Source: Scatosoma sp045660265 (GTDB taxonomy: Bacteria; Bacillota; Clostridia; Christensenellales; Borkfalkiaceae). From it: a DNA stretch of 64,000 bases. The stretch spans positions 1 to 64,000 of the forward strand of contig JAZRDM010000017.1 of the NCBI GenBank assembly GCA_045660265.1, read 5' to 3'. The position numbers were made by a program, and so were the translations under genes. The notes under the pieces are model-generated. The model searched no databases. It saw only the letters and a program-made list of their open reading frames with translations, and was not told the origin of the DNA. Positions 1-7,643 of this stretch are shown in pieces; the first letter of the stretch is position 1; each line of letters starts with the position of its first letter.

Positions 1-1
1 C

Positions 2-253
2 GTTAAAATCGTTGAAGACGGTTACAACGGTAAGATCGCTATCACGCTTAAGTATAATGATAAAAAATCGGTTATCAACGGTTTGCAAAGAGTTTCCAAG
101 CCTGGCTTGAGAGCATATGCAGGCGTTGAAAATATGCCCAAGGTACTTGGTGGTCTTGGTACGGTTATCATGTCCACGAACAAGGGTATTATGACGGGCA
201 AGAAGGCAAAGGCTGCCAACGTTGGTGGCGAAGTTCTTTGCTACGTTTGGTAA
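2..253 (+). CDS. rpsH: 30S ribosomal protein S8, C-terminal part
   Basis: Partial gene: the 5' end lies outside the window and 83 codons plus TAA remain. The fragment has the S8 C-terminal pattern (SKPGLRAY, then GLGTVIMSTNKGIMTG, ending GGEVLCYVW). S8 binds the 16S rRNA central domain and in known systems autoregulates the spc operon. It is followed after 19 bases by rplF, in the conserved spc operon order. Identification is firm from both sequence and neighbours. Confidence 0.97.
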   Translation, partial: VKIVEDGYNGKIAITLKYNDKKSVINGLQRVSKPGLRAYAGVENMPKVLGGLGTVIMSTNKGIMTGKKAKAANVGGEVLCYVW

Positions 254-272
254 TTCGGGAGGGCTTAGCAAT

Positions 273-821
273 ATGTCGAGAATTGGTAAAATGCCTATTG
301 CGCTTCCCGCAGGCGTAACAGTAGAATTTGCAAACGGCATCGTAACCGTAAAGGGCCCTAAAGGCACGTTACAAAGAGAAATCGTTGGTAATATCGGCTT
401 TGAAACGGAAGGTACGAACCTTATCGTAAAAGCTTTAGACGATTCCGCGGCTACGAATGCAAAACACGGTCTTTACAGAGCACTTTTGAACGGTATGGTT
501 ACCGGTGTTCATGCTGGCTTTGTAAAAACGTTAGAAGTTAAAGGTGTAGGTTGGAAGGCTAACGTACAAGGCAACAAGCTTGTTTTGAACGTAGGGTTCT
601 CCCATCCTGTAGAAATCGTTGCACCCGAAGGGATCAAGTTTGAATGCCCTACGCTTACGGAAGTAAACGTTAGCGGTATCAGCAAGGAACTCGTTGGTCA
701 AATCGCAGCGAATATCAGAGCTATCAGAGTACCCGAACCTTATCACGGATACGGTATTCGCTACAAGGGCGAAGTCGTAGAACATAAGGAAGGTAAGACT
801 TCTGGTAAAGGCAAGAAATAA
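273..821 (+). CDS. rplF: 50S ribosomal protein L6
   Basis: 182 residues, the usual bacterial L6 length. It starts MSRIGKMPI and carries the L6 signature near the C-terminus (PEPYHGYGIRYKGE) followed by a lysine-rich tail. L6 binds 23S rRNA near the sarcin-ricin loop. A longer reading frame begins at 222, but ATG 273 is preceded by a GGGAGGG ribosome site and matches the family start, so it is preferred. It lies between rpsH and rplR in the spc operon. Confidence 0.97.
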   Translation: MSRIGKMPIALPAGVTVEFANGIVTVKGPKGTLQREIVGNIGFETEGTNLIVKALDDSAATNAKHGLYRALLNGMVTGVHAGFVKTLEVKGVGWKANVQGNKLVLNVGFSHPVEIVAPEGIKFECPTLTEVNVSGISKELVGQIAANIRAIRVPEPYHGYGIRYKGEVVEHKEGKTSGKGKK

Positions 822-834
822 GGAGCGTTAAAGT

Positions 835-1218
835 ATGATTTCTAAAATTGATAAAAATTCAGTCAGACAGAGACGCCACGCGCGTGTTAGAAAGACGATC
901 ACGGGTACGGCTGAAGCTCCCCGCTTGAACGTTTACAGAAGCCTCAACCACATTTACGTACAGATTATCGACGATAGAGCAGGCGACGCAAAGGGCGGTA
1001 TCACGCTTGCGTCTGCATCTACCATGGATAAAGCTGTTAAGGAAAAGATTGCAGGTCTTAGCAAGACGGATGCAGCAAAAGTTGTTGGTGCTGTTGCAGC
1101 TGAAAGAGCATTGGCTAAGGGCGTAGAAGCAGTCGTATTTGACAGAGGCGGTTATCTTTATACCGGACGTGTAAAGGCAGTCGCAGACGGCGCAAGAGAA
1201 GCCGGACTTAAATTCTAA
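835..1218 (+). CDS. rplR: 50S ribosomal protein L18
   Basis: 127 residues. A basic N-terminus (RQRRHARVRKTITG) is followed by the L18 core (RLNVYRSLNHIYVQIIDD) and the FDRGGYLYTGRVKA C-terminal signature. L18 binds 5S rRNA in the central protuberance. A ribosome site (AAGGAG) sits 13 bases after the rplF stop, so it belongs to the same transcript. Nothing unusual is seen. Confidence 0.97.
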   Translation: MISKIDKNSVRQRRHARVRKTITGTAEAPRLNVYRSLNHIYVQIIDDRAGDAKGGITLASASTMDKAVKEKIAGLSKTDAAKVVGAVAAERALAKGVEAVVFDRGGYLYTGRVKAVADGAREAGLKF

Positions 1219-1230
1219 GGAGTGGGTACA

Positions 1231-1758
1231 ATGGCAGACGAAAAGAGAGAAAGAAGACCTCAAAGAAGACAAGCTGAAGACGATGGTCTTGTTAAAAAGC
1301 TTATTGAAGTAAACCGTGTAACCAAAGTTGTAAAAGGTGGTAAGAACATGCGTTTTGCTGCACTTGTTATCGTAGGTGATGGCAACGGCAAAATCGGTGT
1401 AGGCACGGGTAAAGCTAAGGAAGTTCCCGAAGCAATCGAAAAAGCTACTTTGAGAGCAAAGAAGAACATGGTTCCCGTATCTGTTGTAAACAACACCATT
1501 CCTCACCAAGTAATTGGTAAATTCGGCCGCGGTAGCGTATTGATGATGCCCGCAGCTGAAGGTACTGGTGTTATCGCCGGCGGTCCCGTTCGTGCGGTAA
1601 TGGAAGCAGTTGGTATTAAGAACATCAGAACGAAATCGCACGGTAGCCAAAACCCTGGTAACTGCGTAAAAGCAGCTATTGAAGGTTTGAAGGAACTGAA
1701 AACGGCAGAAGAAGTTGCTGCTCTTCGCGGTAAATCCGTAGAAGAAATTTTGAACTGA
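1231..1758 (+). CDS. rpsE: 30S ribosomal protein S5
   Basis: 175 residues. The N-terminal double-stranded-RNA-binding-like domain (KLIEVNRVTKVVKGGKNMRF) is followed by the C-terminal S5 domain (GSVLMMPAAEGTGVIAGG, then RTKSHGSQNPGN). S5 helps decoding fidelity at the 30S mRNA entry site. A GTG three codons upstream could also start, but ATG 1231 with AAGGAGTG in front is preferred. Twelve bases separate it from rplR. Confidence 0.97.
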   Translation: MADEKRERRPQRRQAEDDGLVKKLIEVNRVTKVVKGGKNMRFAALVIVGDGNGKIGVGTGKAKEVPEAIEKATLRAKKNMVPVSVVNNTIPHQVIGKFGRGSVLMMPAAEGTGVIAGGPVRAVMEAVGIKNIRTKSHGSQNPGNCVKAAIEGLKELKTAEEVAALRGKSVEEILN

Positions 1759-1777
1759 GACATTGGAGGGACTAAAA

Positions 1778-1957
1778 ATGGCTAAAATTAAAGTTACGCT
1801 TGTTAAGAGCACGATTGGTCAAGTTGAATCCGTTAAGGGTACGATTAAGGCACTTGGTCTTAAGAAAATCCGTTCTTCCAAAGAACTTGAGGACACCCCT
1901 GCAATTCAGGGTATGCTTACGAAAGTTAAGCACCTCGTAAAAGTAGAAAACATCTAA
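1778..1957 (+). CDS. rpmD: 50S ribosomal protein L30
   Basis: 59 residues, the typical short bacterial L30. It has the family motifs KVTLVKSTIG near the start and TPAIQGMLTKVKHLVKV at the end. The start is ATG 1778, seven bases after a GGAGGG site; an in-frame ATG-like start at 1763 would add five unrelated residues and lacks a site. It lies between rpsE and rplO, as expected for the spc operon. Confidence 0.96.
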   Translation: MAKIKVTLVKSTIGQVESVKGTIKALGLKKIRSSKELEDTPAIQGMLTKVKHLVKVENI

Positions 1958-1968
1958 GGAGAGTTATT

Positions 1969-2415
1969 ATGAGAATAGATACTCTTTCTCCCGCAGAGGG
2001 AGCAACGAAAGCGTCGAAAAGACTTGGTCGTGGTATCGGTTCGGGTTTAGGCAAAACGTCTGGTAAGGGTCATAAAGGTCAATGGGCTCGTTCCGGCGGT
2101 GGCGTACGTCCCGGTTTCGAAGGCGGTCAAATGCCTATCGCGCGTCGCGTGCCTAAGAGAGGCTTCAATCATAACGCAAAGAAAGAATACGTTATCGTAA
2201 ACCTTGCTGATCTTGCAGACGTTCCTGCAGGTACGGTTGTTGATTACGGTTTCGTTATGGAAAACGGTCTTGCAAAAGCCGTTAAGAACAACTGCGGACT
2301 TAAAGTTCTCGGTGATGGCCAACTTAACGTTGCGCTTACCGTGAAAGCGGCGAAATTCTCCGCATCCGCAAAGGAAGCTATCGAAGCTGCTAAGGGCACG
2401 GCGGAGACCCTTTAA
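1969..2415 (+). CDS. rplO: 50S ribosomal protein L15
   Basis: 148 residues. The Gly/Lys-rich N-terminus (RLGRGIGSGLGKTSGKGHKGQ) and the GFEGGQMPIARRVPKRGF segment are diagnostic of L15, a late-assembly 23S rRNA binding protein. The ribosome site is AAGGAGAG. It is followed by a 124-base gap before secY that carries a long hairpin, which is described separately. Confidence 0.97.
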   Translation: MRIDTLSPAEGATKASKRLGRGIGSGLGKTSGKGHKGQWARSGGGVRPGFEGGQMPIARRVPKRGFNHNAKKEYVIVNLADLADVPAGTVVDYGFVMENGLAKAVKNNCGLKVLGDGQLNVALTVKAAKFSASAKEAIEAAKGTAETL

Positions 2416-2430
2416 TCAGATTTTATGGAC

Positions 2431-2459
2431 ACGGAAGATTGCGTTTTGCAATGTTCCGT
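2431..2459 (+). promoter_or_regulatory. Hairpin in the rplO-secY gap
   Basis: ACGGAAGATTGC and GCAATGTTCCGT pair over 12 positions with one mismatch around a GTTTT loop. No T-run follows, so it is not a classical terminator. It may be an mRNA-stability, processing or attenuation element that adjusts secY expression relative to the ribosomal genes; that role is inference. Confidence 0.5.
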
Positions 2460-2539
2460 AGTCCCATATTCTCCCCGTATGCGTATGGTTTACGCAGCTT
2501 TTTGAGTTTATCTCAATCAAACCAAAAACGGAGAAAAAA

Positions 2540-3847
2540 ATGTTACAAACAATAATCAATGCTTTAAAAGTCAAGGAAATCAGAAAAAAGGTCATTATGA
2601 TGCTCCTTTTGCTTTTGGTTTTCCGTCTTGGCTGTTTCATTCCGGTACCCGGTTTGACGAGAGGTACGTTTGAGAGTGCAATTGCCGGTAACGACTTCCT
2701 CACTTTGATGAGCAGCATCACCGGTGGCGCGCTTTCGCAAGGTACGCTCTTCGCATTGGGTATTGGTCCTTACATTAACGCATCCATTATTATGCAACTT
2801 TTGAGCGTAGGTATTCCCGCGCTTGAAAGATTGTCTAAACAAGGCGAAGAAGGTCGTAAAAAGATTGCGCAATACACTAGATACGTAACCATTCTTCTTG
2901 CGGTTGTTCAATCCATTGGTATTATCGTAAACTTTGCTTCGACGAGCGGTTCTATCAACACGACGTTGTTTGCAAATTCCGATTTCCTTGCTGGTTTGTT
3001 TATGACCCTTGTTTATACGGCTGGTGCGTTAATCGTTATGTGGCTTGGTGAAAGAATTACCGACTACGGCGTTGGTAATGGTCAATCTATGATTATTTTC
3101 ACCGGTATTCTTGCGACGGCTGGTCAAGCTATCGTAAATAAAGTACAAGAAATTCCTACGAGTACGAAAGCAATTTGGGAAATTGTTGCATTCGTGCTTG
3201 TATGTATGGTTCTTTTCTTCGCAATCATTTATGTTGATTTGTCTGAAAGAAAGGTAACGGTACAATACGCAAAACAAATTAAAGGCAGAAAGATGTACGG
3301 CGGCCAAGCTTCCTCGATTCCTATCAGAATCAGCGGTGGCGGCGTTATGCCCTTAATCTTCTCCTTCTCGATTTTAAGTTTCCCTCAAATGCTTGCAAGC
3401 ATGTTCTGGCCCGGTTCGGAATTCGAAACGTGGTGGACGAGATGGATGACTGGTTCGTCCCCGATTGCAGCAGGCAGAATTATTTATTCGTTGGTACTTT
3501 GTCTTTTGATTTTTGCATTCTCGTTCTTCTATGCGCAAATGCAATTTAATCCTGAAGACGTATCTAAGAATATTCAACAGAACGGCGGCTTTATCCAAGG
3601 TATTCGTCCTGGTAAGGCAACGGAAAATTATCTTTCGAAGATTTCTAACCGTATTACGTTGTTCGGTGCAATCTATCTCTCGTTGATTGCCTTCATTCCT
3701 TCCCTTGCATTCGCTTGGGCTTCGATGGAACTTGTAAACGTATTCTCTACGACAGGTATCCTTATCGTTGTTTCGTGTGCAATGGAATTTGAAAAGCAAC
3801 TTCAAGCGCAGATGATGATGAAGAATTATAAAGGATTCTTGAAATAA
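2540..3847 (+). CDS. secY: Protein translocase subunit SecY
   Basis: 435 residues, the usual size, with ten expected hydrophobic segments. It shows the plug region (GNDFLTLMSSITGGAL), TM2 (GIGPYINASIIMQLL), the cytosolic loop KKIAQYTRY, and the C5 loop with PGKATENYLSKISNRIT. SecY forms the membrane channel of the Sec system. The start follows GGAGAAAAA. Its position between rplO and adk is the standard Firmicutes order. Confidence 0.97.
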   Translation: MLQTIINALKVKEIRKKVIMMLLLLLVFRLGCFIPVPGLTRGTFESAIAGNDFLTLMSSITGGALSQGTLFALGIGPYINASIIMQLLSVGIPALERLSKQGEEGRKKIAQYTRYVTILLAVVQSIGIIVNFASTSGSINTTLFANSDFLAGLFMTLVYTAGALIVMWLGERITDYGVGNGQSMIIFTGILATAGQAIVNKVQEIPTSTKAIWEIVAFVLVCMVLFFAIIYVDLSERKVTVQYAKQIKGRKMYGGQASSIPIRISGGGVMPLIFSFSILSFPQMLASMFWPGSEFETWWTRWMTGSSPIAAGRIIYSLVLCLLIFAFSFFYAQMQFNPEDVSKNIQQNGGFIQGIRPGKATENYLSKISNRITLFGAIYLSLIAFIPSLAFAWASMELVNVFSTTGILIVVSCAMEFEKQLQAQMMMKNYKGFLK

Positions 3848-3855
3848 GCAAAAGC

Positions 3856-3890
3856 TCCGCGCCTGCTTGCCTATGTGAGATAGGCGCGGA
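3856..3890 (+). promoter_or_regulatory. Hairpin between secY and adk
   Basis: TCCGCGCCT and AGGCGCGGA form a perfect 9-bp stem. An alternative shorter stem (GCCTA with TAGGC) uses the same right arm and is mutually exclusive. There is no T-run behind it. It could be a processing or switching structure within the spc transcript; function unproven. Confidence 0.5.
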
Positions 3891-3921
3891 ATAAGTGATT
3901 TTACGAAAAGGGGTGTTCGTT

Positions 3922-4560
3922 ATGAATATTATTTTATTAGGTGCTCCTGGTGCAGGAAAAGGCACGCAAGCAACGAGAATTTCGGACGCGTATAAACTTC
4001 CTCATATTTCTACGGGCGACATCTTTAGAGCAAACATTAAAAATCAAACCCCGATTGGATTGCTTGCAAAATCGTATATCGATAACGGTCAGCTTGTTCC
4101 CGACGACGTTACGTGCAAAATCGTAGAAAATCGTTTAGCGGAAGAAGACTGCCAAAAAGGATATATGCTCGACGGTTTCCCTCGTACCATTCCGCAAGCG
4201 GAAATGCTTGGCAAAATTGCTAAGATTGACGCAGTTATCAATATCGATATTGACGTATCTTTGTTGATGGAACGCCTTTGCGGACGCAGAGTTTGCAAAA
4301 ACTGTGCAGAAAGCTATCACGTTTCGACCTTAAACGGCGCGACGACGTGTGCGCGTTGTGGTGGCGAGTTAATTCAAAGAAAAGACGATAATCCCGAAAC
4401 AGTAATGAGCAGATTGGACGTATACAGCGCGCAAACCGCGCCGTTAATTGCGTACTATCAAGAACGTGGTGTGCTTATCAACATTCAAGGGGATGCAACG
4501 CCTGATGCTGTATTTGCAGAAATCGTTAGCAAGCTTAATGGCTTGGTAAGTAATCAATGA
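3922..4560 (+). CDS. adk: Adenylate kinase, zinc-binding LID type
   Basis: 212 residues. The P-loop GAPGAGKG is at residues 7-14. The NMP-binding region (HISTGDIFRANI) follows, then LDGFPRT. The LID domain holds four cysteines (C125, C128, C143, C146) in the Cys4 zinc arrangement typical of Gram-positive enzymes. It catalyses ATP + AMP = 2 ADP in the cytoplasm. The chosen ATG 3922 follows AAAAGGGG; an upstream in-frame start at 3895 would add nine unrelated residues. The stop overlaps the map start (ATGA). Confidence 0.97.
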   Translation: MNIILLGAPGAGKGTQATRISDAYKLPHISTGDIFRANIKNQTPIGLLAKSYIDNGQLVPDDVTCKIVENRLAEEDCQKGYMLDGFPRTIPQAEMLGKIAKIDAVINIDIDVSLLMERLCGRRVCKNCAESYHVSTLNGATTCARCGGELIQRKDDNPETVMSRLDVYSAQTAPLIAYYQERGVLINIQGDATPDAVFAEIVSKLNGLVSNQ

Positions 4561-5303
4561 TTTACGTAAAGAACGAAAAAGAAATAGACTTGATTCGTGA
4601 GTCCTGTAAGGTTGTCAAAGAAACTCTGCAATTTGTAGAGTCGAGAATTAAAGCAGGAATGAGCACCAAGGAGATTGATGAGCTTGTAGAGCGATACATT
4701 CGCAGCTCGGGCGCAATTCCATCTTGCTTGGGATACGGAGGATTTCCCGCTTCCGCTTGCGTTTCAGTCAATGAAATGGTTGTTCACGGAATTCCCGATC
4801 ATGAAACAATTTTGAAAGACGGTGATATTGTCAGCGTAGATTTGTGCGCTTACAAAAACGGATTTCACGGGGACGCAGCTAGAACGTTTTGCATAGGCAA
4901 CGTTTCGCCTGAAGTAAAACAATTGGTTGACGTAACGAAAGAATGTTTCTTTAAGGGAATCGAGGGATTAAAAGCGGGGACGCCGCTGTTTGATATCGGT
5001 TATAAAGTGCAAAAGCATGCCGAATCGTTTGGATACGGAGTAATTCGTTCATATACCGGACACGGAATTGGCAGGGAAATGCACGAAGACCCGTCTGTGC
5101 CTAACTACGGAAGGGCTGGAACGGGGATACGCTTAAAAGCCGGCACGGTGCTTTGTATCGAACCAATGATTGCCATGGGCAATTGGAGGGTGAGAACGTT
5201 GCCTGACGGTTGGGGCGCGGTAACAATAGACGGCAAGCCTGCAGCGCATTACGAAAATACTTTAGTAGTGCGTGAGGATGGTGTGGAACTGTTGACGTTA
5301 TAA
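4557..5303 (+). CDS. map: Methionine aminopeptidase, type I
   Basis: 248 residues, a single type I catalytic domain without an N-terminal zinc extension. The five metal ligands are all visible: D95 and D106 (VSVDLCAYKNGFHGD), H169 (TGHGIG), E202 (CIEPM) and E233 (HYENT). It removes initiator methionine from nascent proteins. It overlaps adk by four bases, indicating translational coupling. infA and rpmJ follow, the usual order. Confidence 0.97.
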   Translation: MIYVKNEKEIDLIRESCKVVKETLQFVESRIKAGMSTKEIDELVERYIRSSGAIPSCLGYGGFPASACVSVNEMVVHGIPDHETILKDGDIVSVDLCAYKNGFHGDAARTFCIGNVSPEVKQLVDVTKECFFKGIEGLKAGTPLFDIGYKVQKHAESFGYGVIRSYTGHGIGREMHEDPSVPNYGRAGTGIRLKAGTVLCIEPMIAMGNWRVRTLPDGWGAVTIDGKPAAHYENTLVVREDGVELLTL

Positions 5304-5376
5304 GTCAATAGTAAAAATACTTGAACAATAAAAACAGCCGTGAAGGCTGAATGAAAAAAATTCGGAGGGAACTTCT

Positions 5377-5598
5377 GTGTCCAAAGACGACGTAATCGAA
5401 GCGGAAGGTAAAATTGTAGAAGCGTTGCCTAACGCAAACTTCAAAGTGCAACTTTCCAACGGTCATATCATTACGGCATATATTTCGGGTAAACTGAGAA
5501 TGAATTATATTAAGATCATTGAAGGGGATACCGTAAAGTTAGAAATGAGTCCGTATGATTTAACGAAAGGCAGAATCACGTGGCGCAGCAAGTCGTAA
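5377..5598 (+). CDS. infA: Translation initiation factor IF-1
   Basis: 73 residues forming a single OB-fold. It shows the IF-1 pattern EGKIVEALPNANFKVQL, then GKLRMNYIKIIEGDTVKLEMSPYDL, ending TKGRITWR. The start is GTG 5377 behind CGGAGGGA, so the mature N-terminus reads MSKDDVIE as in other IF-1 proteins. IF-1 occupies the 30S A site during initiation. Confidence 0.97.
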   Translation: MSKDDVIEAEGKIVEALPNANFKVQLSNGHIITAYISGKLRMNYIKIIEGDTVKLEMSPYDLTKGRITWRSKS

Positions 5599-5639
5599 AC
5601 ATACGACTTAAATGAGTTTTAAATAAGGAGAAAATAACA

Positions 5640-5756
5640 ATGAAAGTAAGACCTTCTGTAAAACCTATGTGCGATAAGTGCAAAGTTATCAAAAGAAATG
5701 GCAGAGTTATGGTAATTTGCTCAAAAAGTAAGAGCCATAAGCAAAGACAGGGCTAA
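5640..5756 (+). CDS. rpmJ: 50S ribosomal protein L36
   Basis: 38 residues: MKVRPSVKPMCDKCKVIKR at the start and KSKSHKQRQG at the end. It is the zinc (C+) form, with ligands C11, C14, C27 and H33. The ATG follows AAGGAG. This short gene sits exactly between infA and rpsM as in most bacteria. After its stop comes a strong promoter rather than rpsM directly. Confidence 0.96.
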   Translation: MKVRPSVKPMCDKCKVIKRNGRVMVICSKSKSHKQRQG

Positions 5757-5763
5757 AAAACGC

Positions 5764-5792
5764 TTGACAACCATGAAATTATGTGCTACAAT
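5764..5792 (+). promoter_or_regulatory. Promoter inside the ribosomal superoperon
   Basis: TTGACA (5764-5769), a 17-base spacer and TACAAT (5787-5792) form a near-consensus vegetative promoter just after rpmJ. It would drive rpsM-rpsK-rpsD-rpoA-rplQ separately from the upstream spc genes, with a leader of nearly 390 bases. Confidence 0.8.
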
Positions 5793-6186
5793 ATAACATG
5801 CCGTAATTCGTGGATAATTGTTAAGAAAAATAATTTTCCCGTATAAAAATTGCGTTATCAGACTGAATTTCCGTAAATATTACGGAAACTCAGTTTTGTT
5901 GCGTATACAGACGCCGAGCAGAAAGCGAAATTTTTTCAAAAAAAGGTCGCTGAGCTTTGGTGCGTTCTTTTATGTCTTCTAAAAAATTGTTAAAATTTTC
6001 TAAATTTAGAAAAAATAAGAAGATAATTTAGAGAACGCGCGCGTTGCGCGTGAAGAGATTGCGGAAAATTTGAAAATAATACAATGCGATAAGAAAGGCA
6101 TTTTCCACTGCTTGACTTATAGGCATTCGTTAGGAATAGATAATCAAAGAAAAGTAATTAAAAAATTAAACGGAGGAAAGAAATCA
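5793..6186 (+). other. Long structured leader upstream of rpsM
   Basis: No reading frame is convincing here. The strongest structure, at 5862-5894, is ACTGA + TTTCCGTAA, loop ATA, TTACGGAAA + TCAGT, followed by TTTT. Further stems are AGCGA/TCGCT near 5936-5953, an 18-base palindrome TTTTCTAAATTTAGAAAA near 5996 and ACGCGC/GCGCGT near 6035. The arrangement of promoter, hairpin with short T-run, then more leader suggests attenuation or autoregulation of the alpha operon. No riboswitch or ribosomal-leader class is recognised. Confidence 0.5.
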
Positions 6187-6555
6187 ATGGCACGTATTGC
6201 CGGTGTAGATTTACCCAGAGAAAAGAGAGTTGAAATCGGTCTTACCTATATCTATGGTATCGGTTTAACGACTTCTAAAAAGATTCTCGCGGAAACGGGC
6301 ATTAACCCTGATACGAGAGTAAAAGACCTCGACGAAAACGACGTTTCCAAACTTAGAGAATATATCGATCATAACCTTAGAGTAGAAGGTGAACTTCGTA
6401 GTGAAGTATCCCTTAACATCAAGCGCTTAATGGAAATCGGTTGCTATAGAGGCATCCGTCACAGAAAAGGCTTGCCCGTTCGTGGTCAAAGCACGAAGAG
6501 AAACGCACGTACGCGTAAGGGTCCTGCACGCGCTATCGCAGGCAAGAAGAAATAA
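6187..6555 (+). CDS. rpsM: 30S ribosomal protein S13
   Basis: 122 residues starting MARIAGVDLPREKR, with the S13 helix-two-turn-helix (LTYIYGIGLTTSKKIL) and the C-terminal signature RGLPVRGQSTKRNARTRKG (here KGLPVRGQ). It sits in the 30S head and contacts the 50S subunit. ATG 6187 follows CGGAGGAAAG; a longer frame from 6070 lacks both a site and homology. It is the first gene after the internal promoter. Confidence 0.97.
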   Translation: MARIAGVDLPREKRVEIGLTYIYGIGLTTSKKILAETGINPDTRVKDLDENDVSKLREYIDHNLRVEGELRSEVSLNIKRLMEIGCYRGIRHRKGLPVRGQSTKRNARTRKGPARAIAGKKK

Positions 6556-6576
6556 TTGAGGAGGCGATAAAATAGT

Positions 6577-6972
6577 ATGGCACAAGTAAAGAAAGTCGCT
6601 TCTCGTAAGCGCAAAGAACTTAAAAAAGTAGACAAAGGTCAAGCACACATTCAATCGACCTTCAACAATACCCTCGTTACGATCACGGATATGAGCGGCA
6701 ACGCAATTTCTTGGTCGAGCGCAGGTTCCCTTGGCTATAAGGGTAGCAGAAAGGGTACTCCTTTCGCTGCTCAAATGGCTGCAGAAACGGCTGCAAAGGC
6801 TGCAAAAGAACATGGGCTTCGTAGCGTAGAAGTTTACGTAAAAGGCCCCGGTGCTGGTAGAGAATCCGCAATCCGTGCGCTTTCCGCATGCGATTTGGAA
6901 ATTACCTTAATTTCCGACGTTTCTCCCATCCCCCACAATGGTTGCAGACCCCCGAAGCGTCGTAGAGTTTAA
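6577..6972 (+). CDS. rpsK: 30S ribosomal protein S11
   Basis: 131 residues. The S11 core motifs are present: STFNNTLVTITDMSGNAISWSS, GSRKGTPFAAQ, and the C-terminal SDVSPIPHNGCRPPKRRRV. It lies on the platform of the 30S subunit near the E site. A GAGGAGG ribosome site precedes the ATG. It is co-transcribed with rpsM and rpsD. Confidence 0.97.
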   Translation: MAQVKKVASRKRKELKKVDKGQAHIQSTFNNTLVTITDMSGNAISWSSAGSLGYKGSRKGTPFAAQMAAETAAKAAKEHGLRSVEVYVKGPGAGRESAIRALSACDLEITLISDVSPIPHNGCRPPKRRRV

Positions 6973-6991
6973 TCAGGAGGCATAAAGTATT

Positions 6992-7618
6992 ATGGCAACG
7001 TATAGAGAAGCTAAATGCAAACTTTGCAGAAGAGAAGGCGCTAAGTTGTTCCTTAAGGGCGACAAGTGCTATATGGAAAAATGCCCGTTTAATAAGCGTC
7101 CGGTAGCTCCCGGTCAACACGGTGCAGATAGAAAGAAAGTATCCGAATACGGTTTACAGCTTCGTGAAAAGCAAAAGACCAAGAGAATTTACGGCGTTCA
7201 AGAAGGACAATTCCGTAAGTACTATGAAATGGCAGACCGTATGAAAGGTGTTACTGGTGAAAACATGCTTTCCTTGTTGGAAAGAAGACTTGACAACGTA
7301 GTTTACAGAATGGGCCTTGCTCCTTCCAGAACGCTTGCTCGTCAACTTGTTAACCACGCACATTTGTCCGTTAACGGCAGAACGGTTACCGTTCCTTCCT
7401 ATATTGTAAAGGCTGGCGACGTAATCGTAGTTAAAGAAAACAGAAAGGGCAATAAATATTTCACGGCTCTCAAAGAAACGAGCGCAAACAACACCCTTGT
7501 AAAATGGGTTGAGTTTGATAGAGAAAAACTTGAAGGAAAGGTATTAGCTCTTCCCACCAGAGAAGATATCGACAGCCAGATTGCTGCGCACATGATTGTC
7601 GAATTGTACTCCAAATAA
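6992..7618 (+). CDS. rpsD: 30S ribosomal protein S4, zinc form
   Basis: 208 residues. The N-terminal zinc motif CxxC-x13-CxxxxC uses C9, C12, C26 and C31. The S4 RNA-binding domain follows (LERRLDNVVYRMGLAPSR, then ARQLVNHAHLSVNGRTV). S4 is a primary 16S rRNA binder and in known Firmicutes regulates its own synthesis. The ribosome site is CAGGAGG. Confidence 0.97.
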   Translation: MATYREAKCKLCRREGAKLFLKGDKCYMEKCPFNKRPVAPGQHGADRKKVSEYGLQLREKQKTKRIYGVQEGQFRKYYEMADRMKGVTGENMLSLLERRLDNVVYRMGLAPSRTLARQLVNHAHLSVNGRTVTVPSYIVKAGDVIVVKENRKGNKYFTALKETSANNTLVKWVEFDREKLEGKVLALPTREDIDSQIAAHMIVELYSK

Positions 7619-7643
7619 TTGAAAAATATCAGGAGGTAACATA

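Noticed and set aside
859..1812. 317-residue frame on the minus strand across rplR-rpsE
   Set aside because: It lies antisense to certain ribosomal genes, has no family features and no ribosome site; it is a product of codon bias.
5793..6186. Known riboswitch or known ribosomal-protein leader
   Set aside because: No conserved core of a recognised class could be found by eye; only simple hairpins are visible.
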